8,382 bases of DNA, taken from an uncultured Porphyromonadaceae bacterium (lineage in GTDB: Bacteria > Bacteroidota > Bacteroidia > Bacteroidales > Muribaculaceae). The DNA is taken from positions 1 to 8,382 of the forward strand of contig CAMWHX010000036.1 of assembly GCA_947174155.1 (NCBI GenBank), in the 5' to 3' direction. The notes beneath the pieces were generated by a model that saw only the letters and a program-made list of their open reading frames with translations, made no database searches and was not told the origin of the DNA. Each line of letters starts with the position of its first letter. Within the stretch, counting starts at the first letter, position 1. A program made the position numbers and the translations under genes. Positions 1 to 7,362 of this stretch are shown one piece after another.

Positions 1-1160
1 ACCATACCGACAGCTCGGGCCACATAATCCTCATCAAACCCGGTGATACCCTTGGCTTCGAGCACCGGGAGGAAGAGGCGTGCCAGTTCCCGGTCATCCA
101 TGACGCCGATATACTCGTGGTTGAACCAGAGACCCTTCTTGAAGTCAAACTTAGCGCCCGACTTGGAGCAGTGGTCGAAGGAGAATTTATCTATCAGATC
201 CTGCATCGACATCACCTCGCTGTCGTCGCCGGGGTTCCATCCCAGGAGAGCGAGGAAGTTGACCACGGCCTCGGGGAGGTATCCCTTCTCACGATATCCT
301 GACGAAACCTCACCCGACTTGGGATCATGCCATTCGAGAGGGAAGACAGGGAACCCGAGCTTGTCGCCGTCACGCTTCGAGAGCTTGCCGTTGCCGACAG
401 GTTTCAGCAGCAGGGGGAGATGCACGAACTGAGGCATGGTGTCGGTCCAGCCGAAGGCCTCGTAGAGAAGCACGTGGAGAGGGGCGGAGGGGAGCCACTC
501 CTCACCGCGAATCACGTGAGAGACCTCCATAAGGTGGTCATCGACGATATTGGCCAGGTGATAGGTGGGGAGCTCGTCGGCACTCTTGTAGAGGACCTTG
601 TCATCAAGGATTGAGGAGTTGACAGTCACTTCGCCTCGGATAAGGTCATTGACCTTCACCTCACGGTCGGGATCGATCTTGAAGCGCACCACATACTGCT
701 CACCGGCATCGATGAGGCGCTGCACCTCCTCAGCGGGCATGGTGAGAGAATTGCGCATACCGCCGCGTGTCGAGGCGTCATACTGGAAATTGGGGTGTTC
801 GGCGCGAGCCTTCTCCAGCTCCTCGGGGGTGTCGAAGGCTATATAGGCCTTCCCTGCACGCAGCAGGTCGTCTACATGCTTGCGATAGATGTCGCGGCGC
901 TCACTCTGCTTGTAGGGGCCATAGGCTCCGCCTTCGCGCACACCCTCGTCGATACCTATGCCGAGCCAGGCAAGCGACTCGTTGATATACTCCTCGGCTC
1001 CCGGCACGAAACGGCGTGAATCCGTATCCTCGATACGAAGGATCATGTCGCCACCGTGCTGTCGGGCGAAGAGATAGTTAAAGAGGGCTGTGCGGACACC
1101 GCCGATGTGGAGCGGCCCTGTGGGAGAGGGTGCGAAGCGCACCCGGACTTTTCTTTCCAT
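1..1160 (-). CDS. gltX: Glutamyl-tRNA synthetase (GluRS), 3' end cut by window
   Basis: This is a class I aminoacyl-tRNA synthetase that attaches glutamate to tRNA-Glu in the cytoplasm, using ATP. Translating the minus strand from the ATG at 1160 gives 386 open codons to the window edge, beginning [21 protein letters not shown]. The HIGH-type ATP-binding signature is HIGG at residues 18-21 and the KMSKS-type loop is KLSKR at 259-263, followed by [14 protein letters not shown], a stretch that I recall from Bacteroidota GluRS. The family is usually near 500 residues, so roughly the last quarter, the rest of the anticodon-binding region, lies outside the window. The start is fixed by the conserved [10 protein letters not shown] immediately after it. 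It is the third gene of a leftward operon, 24 bases after the DUF3256 stop, with an AT-rich leader and no Shine-Dalgarno. GlnRS is less likely given the bacterial GluRS-type motifs. Confidence 0.97.
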   Translation of the reverse strand, partial: MERKVRVRFAPSPTGPLHIGGVRTALFNYLFARQHGGDMILRIEDTDSRRFVPGAEEYINESLAWLGIGIDEGVREGGAYGPYKQSERRDIYRKHVDDLLRAGKAYIAFDTPEELEKARAEHPNFQYDASTRGGMRNSLTMPAEEVQRLIDAGEQYVVRFKIDPDREVKVNDLIRGEVTVNSSILDDKVLYKSADELPTYHLANIVDDHLMEVSHVIRGEEWLPSAPLHVLLYEAFGWTDTMPQFVHLPLLLKPVGNGKLSKRDGDKLGFPVFPLEWHDPKSGEVSSGYREKGYLPEAVVNFLALLGWNPGDDSEVMSMQDLIDKFSFDHCSKSGAKFDFKKGLWFNHEYIGVMDDRELARLFLPVLEAKGITGFDEDYVARAVGM

Positions 1161-1184
1161 ATGCGGGTAGTTGATATTGTATTT

Positions 1185-1880
1185 CTATTTTGACGGCTTG
1201 ATGAATTGGAATCGTCGGCCGTCCCATTTCCATTGCACCTCCGGTCGCAGATAGGGCTTCACCGCGTCCAGATCCTCCGTGGGCATATAAGGACCCAGAG
1301 TCATGACTCCCGTCAGCATGTCACTCTCGGAGGAGGCACTCAGACGGATAGAGGGGAAGGGTATGTGCGAGAGGAGATCGGAGTCCTTGACACCCTTGGG
1401 GATATCGAGGAAATATTTGAGGTCGGGGAGCTTGAAATAGCGTTCAGTCGGGAGTAGACGCATCGAGCTGTCGAAGAAACGCACCTCGGAGTCGGAGGCC
1501 CCATCCGGCTTCCCAACCGTGTACACCGTCATGGCTATGGCCCCGTTCTTGACCGGCAGGATCTTGATTTCCAGATTGCTCACCGAGGTCAGGGTCACGT
1601 TCAGATAGTCCGGGGTGACCTTATCGAGAGAGGAGGTGCCACCCATGGTGTTGGGGGCCTGCCAAATGCTGTCGGCACGGAAATAGTCGAGCATGTCGAG
1701 CCGGGTGTTGGTTTTCAGCAGGTCGAGCACGCTGATAGGGAGGTCTGCGAAAACCCCGGCGGCTGTCAGAGTATCAGCCGCCACGACAGGCGTATCGGTC
1801 GCAGCTGATGCGACCGGTACGCCTGTCAAAGCTATTGTCAAGGCCCCCGCCAACGAGCGGAGGCGTCGGATTGATGTCAT
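1185..1880 (-). CDS. Secreted DUF3256 family protein, function unknown
   Basis: A 231-residue protein with a clear signal peptide: basic residues RRLR at 5-8, a hydrophobic core at about 10-23, and a likely cut after VASA (residue 26). The mature part matches my recollection of the Bacteroidales family DUF3256: FADLPISVLDLL at 44-55, a RLDMLDYFRAD block at 60-70, then TPDYLNVTLTSVSNLEIKIL at 89-108, and SEVRFFDSSMRLLP at 131-144. No catalytic motif is visible. The protein lacks a lipobox cysteine, so it is probably periplasmic rather than a lipoprotein. Its ATG lies one base after the TAG of the helicase gene (TAG-A-ATG), which suggests translational coupling, and gltX follows after 24 bases. 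The family assignment is from remembered sequence pattern. The role is unknown, and its place in an RNA helicase/GluRS operon does not explain an exported protein. Confidence 0.85.
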   Translation of the reverse strand: MTSIRRLRSLAGALTIALTGVPVASAATDTPVVAADTLTAAGVFADLPISVLDLLKTNTRLDMLDYFRADSIWQAPNTMGGTSSLDKVTPDYLNVTLTSVSNLEIKILPVKNGAIAMTVYTVGKPDGASDSEVRFFDSSMRLLPTERYFKLPDLKYFLDIPKGVKDSDLLSHIPFPSIRLSASSESDMLTGVMTLGPYMPTEDLDAVKPYLRPEVQWKWDGRRFQFIKPSK

Positions 1881-1881
1881 T

Positions 1882-3768
1882 CTACTTCTTTTTCATAAAA
1901 ACGTCATAATTGCCGTTATATTCGGGCTTAGACGAATTTTTACCTTTTGCAGAGGTTTTCGAGCCCCCTTTTGCACCCGTCTTCGCTCCCGATTTAGAGC
2001 CCTTCCGCTCCTTCTTGGGAGTCTCTTCCTTGGACTTGCGGGCGGAGCGTTTCTTGGCGCGGTCCTTCCCTTCGAGAGCGTAGTCGCGGTCGGTAGCGAT
2101 CTCAGCTCGAACCTTGTCGCCGAAGAAATCCTCATGTTTCAGGGCATCCAGCACACGGTGTGCATCCTCCTTTCGCACGTCGAAGAGGGTATAGTCGGGC
2201 ATCAGGTCAATGCGACCTATCTGAGGCTTCGGGCCGTTGACGTTGCGGTTGACCATCTCCATCAGATTGCCGGGGAAAAATCCCTGAGCCTTACCGATGT
2301 TGAGCATCAGCCGCTCGTAGCCCGCCTCGGCGTGACGACGATCCTTCTCCTGACGGGAGGGGCGTTCGCGTTTGGCGGCGCGTTCCCGGTCGCGACGGTC
2401 GGCCCGGTCCGAACCGGTGGCGTTCAGGTCGATGTCGGGCATATTCTGGTAATATTGCAACAGACGGTTGAACTCCAGCGAAAGGACACGTTTCAGCAGA
2501 TCCTCCTCGCTGAGCCACTCCAGTTTCTTGCGTACTCCGGGCAGATACTTGTCGATCTCAGCCTCGTTGACCTGCACGCGCTCAAGACGGTCAGCCAGAT
2601 TGTAGAGTTGCTTCTCGATGATATGCTCCGGAGTCGGCACTTTCTTATACTCGAAGGTCTTGCCGATGATCTTCTCGATCTCACGGAGCTTGCTGCGTTC
2701 GCGCGAGTGAATGATTGCCACTGAGACACCGGTCTTGCCGGCGCGTCCGGTACGTCCCGAGCGATGGGTATAGACAGCCACGTCGTCGGGGAGACCGTAG
2801 TTGATGACATGTGTCAGGTCATCCACATCCAGACCGCGGGCAGCCACATCGGTAGCTACGAGCAGTTGCGTCACATGGTCGCGGAATTTCTTCATCGCCA
2901 GGTCTCTCTGGGCCTGCGACAGGTCACCGTGCAGGCAGTCGGCGTTGTATCCGTCTGCGATGAGCTTGTCGGCGATCTCCTGTGTCTCCTTCTTGGTGCG
3001 GCAGAAGATGATGCCGTAGATGTCGGGATTATTGTCGGCTACGCGTTTCAAGGCCAGATACTTGTCGTGGGCCTTGACCATGTAGTAGATATGCTTGACG
3101 TTTTTGTTGCCTTCATTCTTGTTGCCGGCCACAAACTCCACAGGATCATGCATGAAACGCTTGGCGATACCGGCAATCTCCTTGGGCATAGTAGCTGAGA
3201 ACATCAGCATCTTGCGGTTCTCGGGGACGTGAGAGAGAATCTCGTTGATATCATCGAGGAAGCCCATGTTGAGCATTTCGTCGGCCTCGTCGAGGATGAC
3301 CGTGTGGACATCTCCGAGTTTTACCTCGCCTCGCTTGATGAGGTCAATGAGGCGCCCCGGTGTGGCCACGATGACCTGCACACCCTTGCGCAGGGAGCGG
3401 ATCTGGGAGTCAATGCTCGAACCGCCGTAGACGGGGAGTATGCGTAGGCCGTCGATATACTTGGCAAAGTCGGCCAGGTCGCCGGCTATCTGAAGACACA
3501 GCTCGCGGGTAGGAGCTATGATGAGGGCTTGAGGCACCTCCTTCGAAGTGTCGATGCGCTGGAGCACGGGGAGACCGAAAGCGGCAGTCTTGCCGGTACC
3601 GGTCTGGGCGAGACCTACTACGTCACCCTCCTTTTCGAGCAGATGGGGGATGACCATCTCCTGAATGGGCATCGGGTTTTCGAAGCCAAGCTCGCTGATA
3701 GCTTGCAGCAGACGGGGTTCAACACCTAACTCCTCGAAGTTTTTTATCTCTTTATCTTTATCTTCCAT
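1882..3768 (-). CDS. DEAD-box ATP-dependent RNA helicase with DbpA-type RNA-binding domain (DeaD/CsdA-like)
   Basis: An ATP-driven RNA-unwinding enzyme, probably acting in ribosome assembly, cold adaptation or mRNA turnover. All helicase motifs are present in the 628 residues: Q motif (F11 to Q36), Walker A AQTGTGKT 54-61, PTREL 86-90, TPGR 136-139, DEAD 160-163, SAT 191-193, ARGLD 310-314 and HRSGRTGR 335-342. A helical region at about 380-448 resembles the dimerisation part of CsdA-like helicases. It is followed by an Arg/Glu/Asp-rich linker (about 453-482) and a DbpA-type RNA-binding domain at about 485-560 (YERLMLNIGKAQGF at its start). The last 60 or so residues are a Lys/Ser/Gly-rich basic tail ending YDVFMKKK, probably a nonspecific RNA-binding extension. 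The architecture matches DeaD/CsdA of Bacteroidota; the symbol is withheld because several paralogues usually exist. It is the first gene of the leftward operon and is divergent from the C69 peptidase gene. Confidence 0.95.
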   Translation of the reverse strand: MEDKDKEIKNFEELGVEPRLLQAISELGFENPMPIQEMVIPHLLEKEGDVVGLAQTGTGKTAAFGLPVLQRIDTSKEVPQALIIAPTRELCLQIAGDLADFAKYIDGLRILPVYGGSSIDSQIRSLRKGVQVIVATPGRLIDLIKRGEVKLGDVHTVILDEADEMLNMGFLDDINEILSHVPENRKMLMFSATMPKEIAGIAKRFMHDPVEFVAGNKNEGNKNVKHIYYMVKAHDKYLALKRVADNNPDIYGIIFCRTKKETQEIADKLIADGYNADCLHGDLSQAQRDLAMKKFRDHVTQLLVATDVAARGLDVDDLTHVINYGLPDDVAVYTHRSGRTGRAGKTGVSVAIIHSRERSKLREIEKIIGKTFEYKKVPTPEHIIEKQLYNLADRLERVQVNEAEIDKYLPGVRKKLEWLSEEDLLKRVLSLEFNRLLQYYQNMPDIDLNATGSDRADRRDRERAAKRERPSRQEKDRRHAEAGYERLMLNIGKAQGFFPGNLMEMVNRNVNGPKPQIGRIDLMPDYTLFDVRKEDAHRVLDALKHEDFFGDKVRAEIATDRDYALEGKDRAKKRSARKSKEETPKKERKGSKSGAKTGAKGGSKTSAKGKNSSKPEYNGNYDVFMKKK

Positions 3769-3941
3769 AATACGGGGATGTACTGAATTTTGGGGTTTTA
3801 AAGTGTGTTTTTCATTGGTGTATCATCATTTTAACAACTGAAATCGGTGACTTTCCCGTATGAGGGCGGTTTTTACAGAAAATTTTGCTAAATTTGTGGC
3901 TCAAAACCCAAGAATTTAAAAAACGTAACACACCATACATC
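3769..3941. other. Divergent intergenic region between helicase and C69 peptidase genes
   Basis: This 173-bp AT-rich stretch holds the start regions of both divergent transcription units. Rightward there is a perfect TAnnTTTG box (3889-3896). Leftward, towards the helicase, I could not find a matching TAnnTTTG element on the minus strand, so the helicase promoter is unassigned. The helicase leader could be over 50 nt long and might carry post-transcriptional control, as is known for cold-shock type DEAD-box genes in other bacteria, but no defined structure stands out here. No small gene is supported. Confidence 0.6.
3889..3896 (+). promoter_or_regulatory. Bacteroidota -7 promoter box (TAAATTTG) for the C69 peptidase gene
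   Basis: TAAATTTG is an exact match to the TAnnTTTG -7 consensus used by the primary sigma factor of Bacteroidota. A transcription start a few bases downstream (around 3903) would leave a leader of roughly 40 nt before the ATG at 3942. A TTTG-type -33 element is not clear at the usual 19-21 bp spacing; only a T-run at 3870-3874 lies upstream, at too short a distance. The box falls inside the extended reading frame that opens at TTG 3885, which argues against that start. Confidence 0.6.
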
Positions 3942-5597
3942 ATGAAGAATAGGATGCGACTCATACCCATGGCGCTGACGATGGCCCTGGCGCTGACAGG
4001 TGCCGATGCACTTGCCTGTACAAACCTCATAGCCGGCAAAAAGGCTTCGGCCGACGGATCAGTCATGGTCACTTATGCCGCGGATTCTCATAACCTCTAC
4101 GGTATGCTGACCCACACTCCGGCTGCCGACCATGCTCCCGGCGAAATGCGCAAGATCGTGGATTGGGATTCGGGTAAGCCCCTCGGCGAGATTCCACAGG
4201 TGCCCCACACCTACAATGTGGTCGGTAATATGAATGAGCATCAGGTCTGCATAGGTGAGAGCACCTGGGGGGGACACAAGGAGCTGGAAGACACTACCGG
4301 TCAGGCCATCATGGACTACGGTTCGCTGATTCAGGTGGCTCTGGAGCGCTCCAAGACCGCCCGCGAGGCTATCAAGGTGATGACCGATCTGGTGCGCGAC
4401 TATGGATATGCCAGCTCCGGTGAGTCCTTCTCCATCGCCGACAAGGATGAGGTCTGGGTCATGGAGATGATAGGTAAGGGGGCCGAGAAGGGGGCCGTGT
4501 GGATTGCAGTCCGTATCCCGGATGATGCTATATCGGGCCACGCTAACGAGCCCCGTATCCGTCAGGTCAATCTCAAGGACAAGAAGAATGTGATGTATTC
4601 TCCCGACCTGATCAGTTTCGCCCGTAAGCGCGGATACTTCTCGGGTAAGGATAAGGATTTCTCCTTTGCTGACGCCTTTGAGAATCATACTCCGGACACC
4701 CGCCGCGGCTGCGATGCGCGTGTGTGGAGCTATTTCCGCCGCCACAAGCCCGAGATGGATTCCTACTACTCCTGGTGTATCGGTGAGAGCGACGAGCCGA
4801 TGCCCCTCTACGTGGTGCCCGATAAGAAGGTCAGCCTCGACGACATGAAGGTCGCCATGCGCGATCATTTCGAGGACACACCCCTCAATATGGTCTCCGA
4901 TCCCGGCCGCGGACCCAACTGTGTCCCCTACCGCTGGCGTCCGATGACGTTTGAGTCTGACGGAAAGACTTACGTCAACGAGCGCGCGATCTCCACTCAG
5001 CAGACCGGCTGGAGCTTCATCTCCCAGAGCCGTGACTGGCTCCCCGATCCTGTGGGAGGCCTTCTCTGGTTTGGCACCGATGACGCCAACACCTGCGTCT
5101 ACATGCCCTTCTACTGCTCGGTGACCGAGATTCCCGAGCAGCTCAAACCGGGGGATGTGAACACTTTCGACATGAATTCCAACTTCTGGATGAACACCTG
5201 GGTCGCCAATCAGGCCTACAATCGCTACGACCTCATGATCCCCGATATACGCAAGGTGCAGTCCGGATTGGAGAATAAGTATCAGACTAATCAGGGGAAT
5301 GTAGAAGCCATACTTGTGGATTTCTACAACAAGGGTAAAGAGGAAGTTATCGTCGATCTGGTGAATGACTACGCCAAGCATGTCGCAAAGGAGTCTACCG
5401 ATGCATATCGCGACTTAGCGCAGTATCTGCTCGTGCGCTTCATGGATGGCAACATGAAGAAGGTCGACGAGGAGGGTAAGTTCCAATACAATGATTATGG
5501 TATCCCTCTCTATCCCGAGTTCCCCGGATACAGCCAGGAGTATTACGATCAGATAGCCCGTTCACCCTACGGTGAACATCTGCGTAGCCGCGACTGA
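3942..5597 (+). CDS. Secreted C69 family dipeptidase (Ntn-hydrolase)
   Basis: A 551-residue peptidase of MEROPS family C69 (PepD-like), which cleaves dipeptides with the side chain of an N-terminal cysteine. From ATG 3942 the protein starts MKNRMRLIP and has a hydrophobic signal segment to LALA. Cleavage after Ala25 would leave Cys26-Thr-Asn as the mature N-terminus, the expected C69 nucleophile position. Other family blocks seen are GESTWGG at 105-111, ALERSKTAREAI at 133-144, YGY/GESFSIAD at 154-167, EVWVME at 170-175, HANEPRIR at 200-207 and RDHFEDTP at 307-314. The length is normal for the family. The same frame is open back to TTG 3885, but that start lies within the predicted promoter and would put 19 polar residues ahead of the signal peptide. 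The protein is probably periplasmic and may have a role in peptide scavenging. It is monocistronic: a divergent gene lies upstream and an intrinsic terminator 3 bases downstream. Exact substrate is unknown. Confidence 0.93.
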   Translation: MKNRMRLIPMALTMALALTGADALACTNLIAGKKASADGSVMVTYAADSHNLYGMLTHTPAADHAPGEMRKIVDWDSGKPLGEIPQVPHTYNVVGNMNEHQVCIGESTWGGHKELEDTTGQAIMDYGSLIQVALERSKTAREAIKVMTDLVRDYGYASSGESFSIADKDEVWVMEMIGKGAEKGAVWIAVRIPDDAISGHANEPRIRQVNLKDKKNVMYSPDLISFARKRGYFSGKDKDFSFADAFENHTPDTRRGCDARVWSYFRRHKPEMDSYYSWCIGESDEPMPLYVVPDKKVSLDDMKVAMRDHFEDTPLNMVSDPGRGPNCVPYRWRPMTFESDGKTYVNERAISTQQTGWSFISQSRDWLPDPVGGLLWFGTDDANTCVYMPFYCSVTEIPEQLKPGDVNTFDMNSNFWMNTWVANQAYNRYDLMIPDIRKVQSGLENKYQTNQGNVEAILVDFYNKGKEEVIVDLVNDYAKHVAKESTDAYRDLAQYLLVRFMDGNMKKVDEEGKFQYNDYGIPLYPEFPGYSQEYYDQIARSPYGEHLRSRD

Positions 5598-5600
5598 TGC

Positions 5601-5626
5601 GACTGCTTGGATGAAGCGTCTTTTTT
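5601..5626 (+). terminator. Intrinsic (Rho-independent) terminator after the C69 peptidase gene
   Basis: The stem pairs GAC (5601-5603) and GCTT (5605-5608) with AAGC (5614-5617) and GTC (5618-5620), leaving T5604 as a single bulge and GGATG as a five-base loop. Six T residues follow directly (5621-5626). It begins three bases after the peptidase TGA, so it should separate that transcript from the downstream licD cluster, which then needs its own promoter. Confidence 0.75.
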
Positions 5627-5639
5627 AATGTAAGATTTA

Positions 5640-5654
5640 TAATCCGTAGGATTA
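5640..5654. repeat. Perfect inverted repeat TAATCC-GTA-GGATTA just before the licD-family start
   Basis: Two perfectly complementary 6-base arms are separated by GTA, ending four bases before the GTG start at 5659. It could be an operator half-site pair or a short RNA hairpin over the translation start region. The three-base loop and AT content make a weak hairpin, so a chance palindrome is possible. No TAnnTTTG promoter box is visible between the terminator and the start codon. Confidence 0.45.
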
Positions 5655-5658
5655 CGAC

Positions 5659-6423
5659 GTGAAAGAGGATAAAGAGCTGACGCTCCGGGATAAGCAAATG
5701 CTTATCCTGGAAGTCATGAAGGACATTGACCGGTTTTGCCGCGCCAATGATATCCCGTATACCATTTCGAGCGGAACGCTGCTTGGCGCCGTGCGTCACG
5801 GGGGATTCATCCCTTGGGATGACGACGCTGATATGTTTATGCTCCGAAAGGATTTCGACCGGTTTATACGGACCTACAAGAGTGACAAGTATAAATTGGT
5901 CTATAACTTCGACAATCAGGACCAGCAGAGTCCCTCGGGTATAGCCAAGGTCGCCGATACGAGCACATGGTCGAAAGACAGGACCGGAGTGCTGGATTTC
6001 GGAGTCTGGGTCGACGTCTTCCCTCTTGAGGCAGTGCCGGAAGACCCGGCGGAGTGTCGGAAGTTCATGCATAAGATCATGAGCGTCAACAACCGCCTCT
6101 ACCACCGGCGTCATCACGACCTGATCTCCATATTGAAGTCCTACCGTCATTCCTTCGCATGGTGGATGCGCAAGCTCGACAGCATAGTCCGGAATAATCC
6201 CTATTCCGACAGCCCTCTCGTAGCGCATGCCGTCGGGTCGGACAATTACCGGACCGTGATACCGAGGAAGTGGTTTGACACTCTGGGAAATATACGTTTT
6301 GAAGATCATGTCTTCATGGCCTTTGAAGATCCCGACGCCTACCTCAGGATCGTATACGGCGATGACTATATGACTCCGAAGCAGTGGTCTCATGATGTGA
6401 AAATATATAAGAAAGATGAGTAA
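5659..6423 (+). CDS. LicD family phosphotransferase (surface glycan decoration)
   Basis: A 254-residue LicD-family protein with a nucleotidyltransferase-like fold. Known family members transfer phosphocholine or another phospho-group from a nucleotide donor to a sugar of LPS, teichoic acid or capsule. The hallmark block is SSGTLLGAVRHGG at 37-49 followed by FIPWDDDAD at 50-58, with the probable metal-binding acidic cluster D54/D55/D56/D58. VDVFPLEAVP at 118-127 and YGDDYMTP at 233-240 are also family-like. No signal peptide or membrane segment is visible, so it is probably cytoplasmic. GTG 5659 is the first possible start after an in-frame TAG at 5647. The internal ATG at codon 14 would remove part of the conserved N-terminal helix (LRDKQMLILEVMKDID). 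It heads the rightward glycan operon and overlaps the next gene by 8 bases. The group transferred and the acceptor cannot be deduced; no choline kinase or cytidylyltransferase gene is in view. Confidence 0.9.
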   Translation: MKEDKELTLRDKQMLILEVMKDIDRFCRANDIPYTISSGTLLGAVRHGGFIPWDDDADMFMLRKDFDRFIRTYKSDKYKLVYNFDNQDQQSPSGIAKVADTSTWSKDRTGVLDFGVWVDVFPLEAVPEDPAECRKFMHKIMSVNNRLYHRRHHDLISILKSYRHSFAWWMRKLDSIVRNNPYSDSPLVAHAVGSDNYRTVIPRKWFDTLGNIRFEDHVFMAFEDPDAYLRIVYGDDYMTPKQWSHDVKIYKKDE

Positions 6424-7339
6424 CTCGCTTGGCAGACTTTTCGGGAGAATCGGGCGGCAGTGTCATCTGATACTGTGCGGCCATATCCTCAACGCCCCCT
6501 GGAAATCACGCGAGGAGCGCAGGAAGCGCCGCTATGACGCTACCCGTAACTCCACCGTGCGCTATCTGAGGAGATATGCCTCCGAAATCAGCCGTATCAC
6601 CCCAAGACAAACTGACTCAACCACTCTCGAGCCGGAGCGTGCCTTCACCATATGGTTTCAGGGTGAGGATAAGGCTCCGGAGCTGGTCAAGGCCTGTTTC
6701 CGCAGTATGCGCCGACACTTGAAGCAGGAGGTCGTGGTGCTCGATGAGAAGACCCTTTTCGACTGGGTGACTATCCCGGAGCATATTGTCAGGAAATGGC
6801 GCGAGGGTAAGATCCCGCATACGCAGTTCAGCGATATCTGCCGCATCGAACTGCTTTACCAGCACGGCGGCCTATGGTTTGACGCTACGGACTACGTGAC
6901 AGCCCCGGTGCCGCAGTGGATCATGGATGAGGATATGTTTCTCTTCATGGCCGGGGAGAAGATTCGCGGTTCCTACGCCTTCATTCAGAGTTGCTTCATG
7001 AGGGCACGCAAGGGGAATCCGGTCTTCGGAGTCTGGCGCGAGGCCAATTCGATCTACTGGAAAAATGAGGATAGCAAGATCAACTACTTCGTGCATCATC
7101 TCCTGCTCCTACTCAGTGTGGAGGTCAACGAGACAGCTGCCGGCAACTTTGAGCGTATGCCTCGCGTCGATCAGGATCCTACCCACGCTCTCTGGGGGGA
7201 GCATTGCTGTGACCCCTACGACGAGAGGGAGTATCAGCGCCTGACGGGAGATTCCTTCTTCCAGAAGACCAACTACAAGGACAAGCGTCTCGCAACGATG
7301 GGAGACGACACGATGGGGAGACATATGATCAACAGCTGA
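6416..7339 (+). CDS. Capsular polysaccharide synthesis / GT32-like glycosyltransferase
   Basis: A 307-residue protein resembling the capsular polysaccharide synthesis family (Caps_synth, PF05704), related to the GT32 glycosyltransferases with a GT-A type fold. The core starts at AFTIWFQGEDKAPELV (76-91). It continues with SDICRIELLYQHGG (139-152) and WFDATDY (154-160), where D156 and D159 sit at the position of the nucleotide-sugar/metal-binding acidic motif (DxxD here, in place of the DxD of classical GT32). The N-terminal 70 residues are basic and poorly conserved in pattern (RREERRKRR-like run at 32-39), possibly membrane-associating. No transmembrane helix is obvious. Its ATG overlaps the licD-family stop (ATGAGTAA), indicating coupled translation. 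Donor and acceptor sugars are unknown; the operon context suggests a surface glycan or LPS outer part. Confidence 0.87.
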   Translation: MSNSLGRLFGRIGRQCHLILCGHILNAPWKSREERRKRRYDATRNSTVRYLRRYASEISRITPRQTDSTTLEPERAFTIWFQGEDKAPELVKACFRSMRRHLKQEVVVLDEKTLFDWVTIPEHIVRKWREGKIPHTQFSDICRIELLYQHGGLWFDATDYVTAPVPQWIMDEDMFLFMAGEKIRGSYAFIQSCFMRARKGNPVFGVWREANSIYWKNEDSKINYFVHHLLLLLSVEVNETAAGNFERMPRVDQDPTHALWGEHCCDPYDEREYQRLTGDSFFQKTNYKDKRLATMGDDTMGRHMINS

Positions 7340-7362
7340 TACCGCTCAGGTAATCTGAAAGT

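Noticed and set aside
43..1019. Several plus-strand open frames over the left end
   Set aside because: All lie antisense to gltX, whose minus-strand frame is open from 1160 to the window edge with HIGH- and KMSKS-type motifs.
1693..2724. Plus-strand open frame (343 codons) opposite the helicase 3' part and the DUF3256 start
   Set aside because: It runs antisense across two well-supported genes and has no family-like motif. It is explained by GC-rich codon positions.
4008..4019. Possible lipoprotein signal in the C69 peptidase (cysteine at residue 26)
   Set aside because: Residues -3 to -1 are Ala-Leu-Ala, not the Leu-Ala/Ser-Gly/Ala order of a lipobox, and the cysteine is the expected catalytic residue of the family.
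4059..5381. Long minus-strand open frame (440 codons) opposite the C69 peptidase gene
   Set aside because: Its translation has no recognisable domain and an odd His/Gly/Ile/Val-rich composition. The plus strand carries a complete conserved peptidase, so this is a codon-bias shadow.
5440..6393. Minus-strand open frame (317 codons) opposite the end of the C69 gene and the licD-family gene
   Set aside because: It crosses a terminator and two genes with clear conserved motifs on the plus strand, and its own product resembles nothing recognisable.
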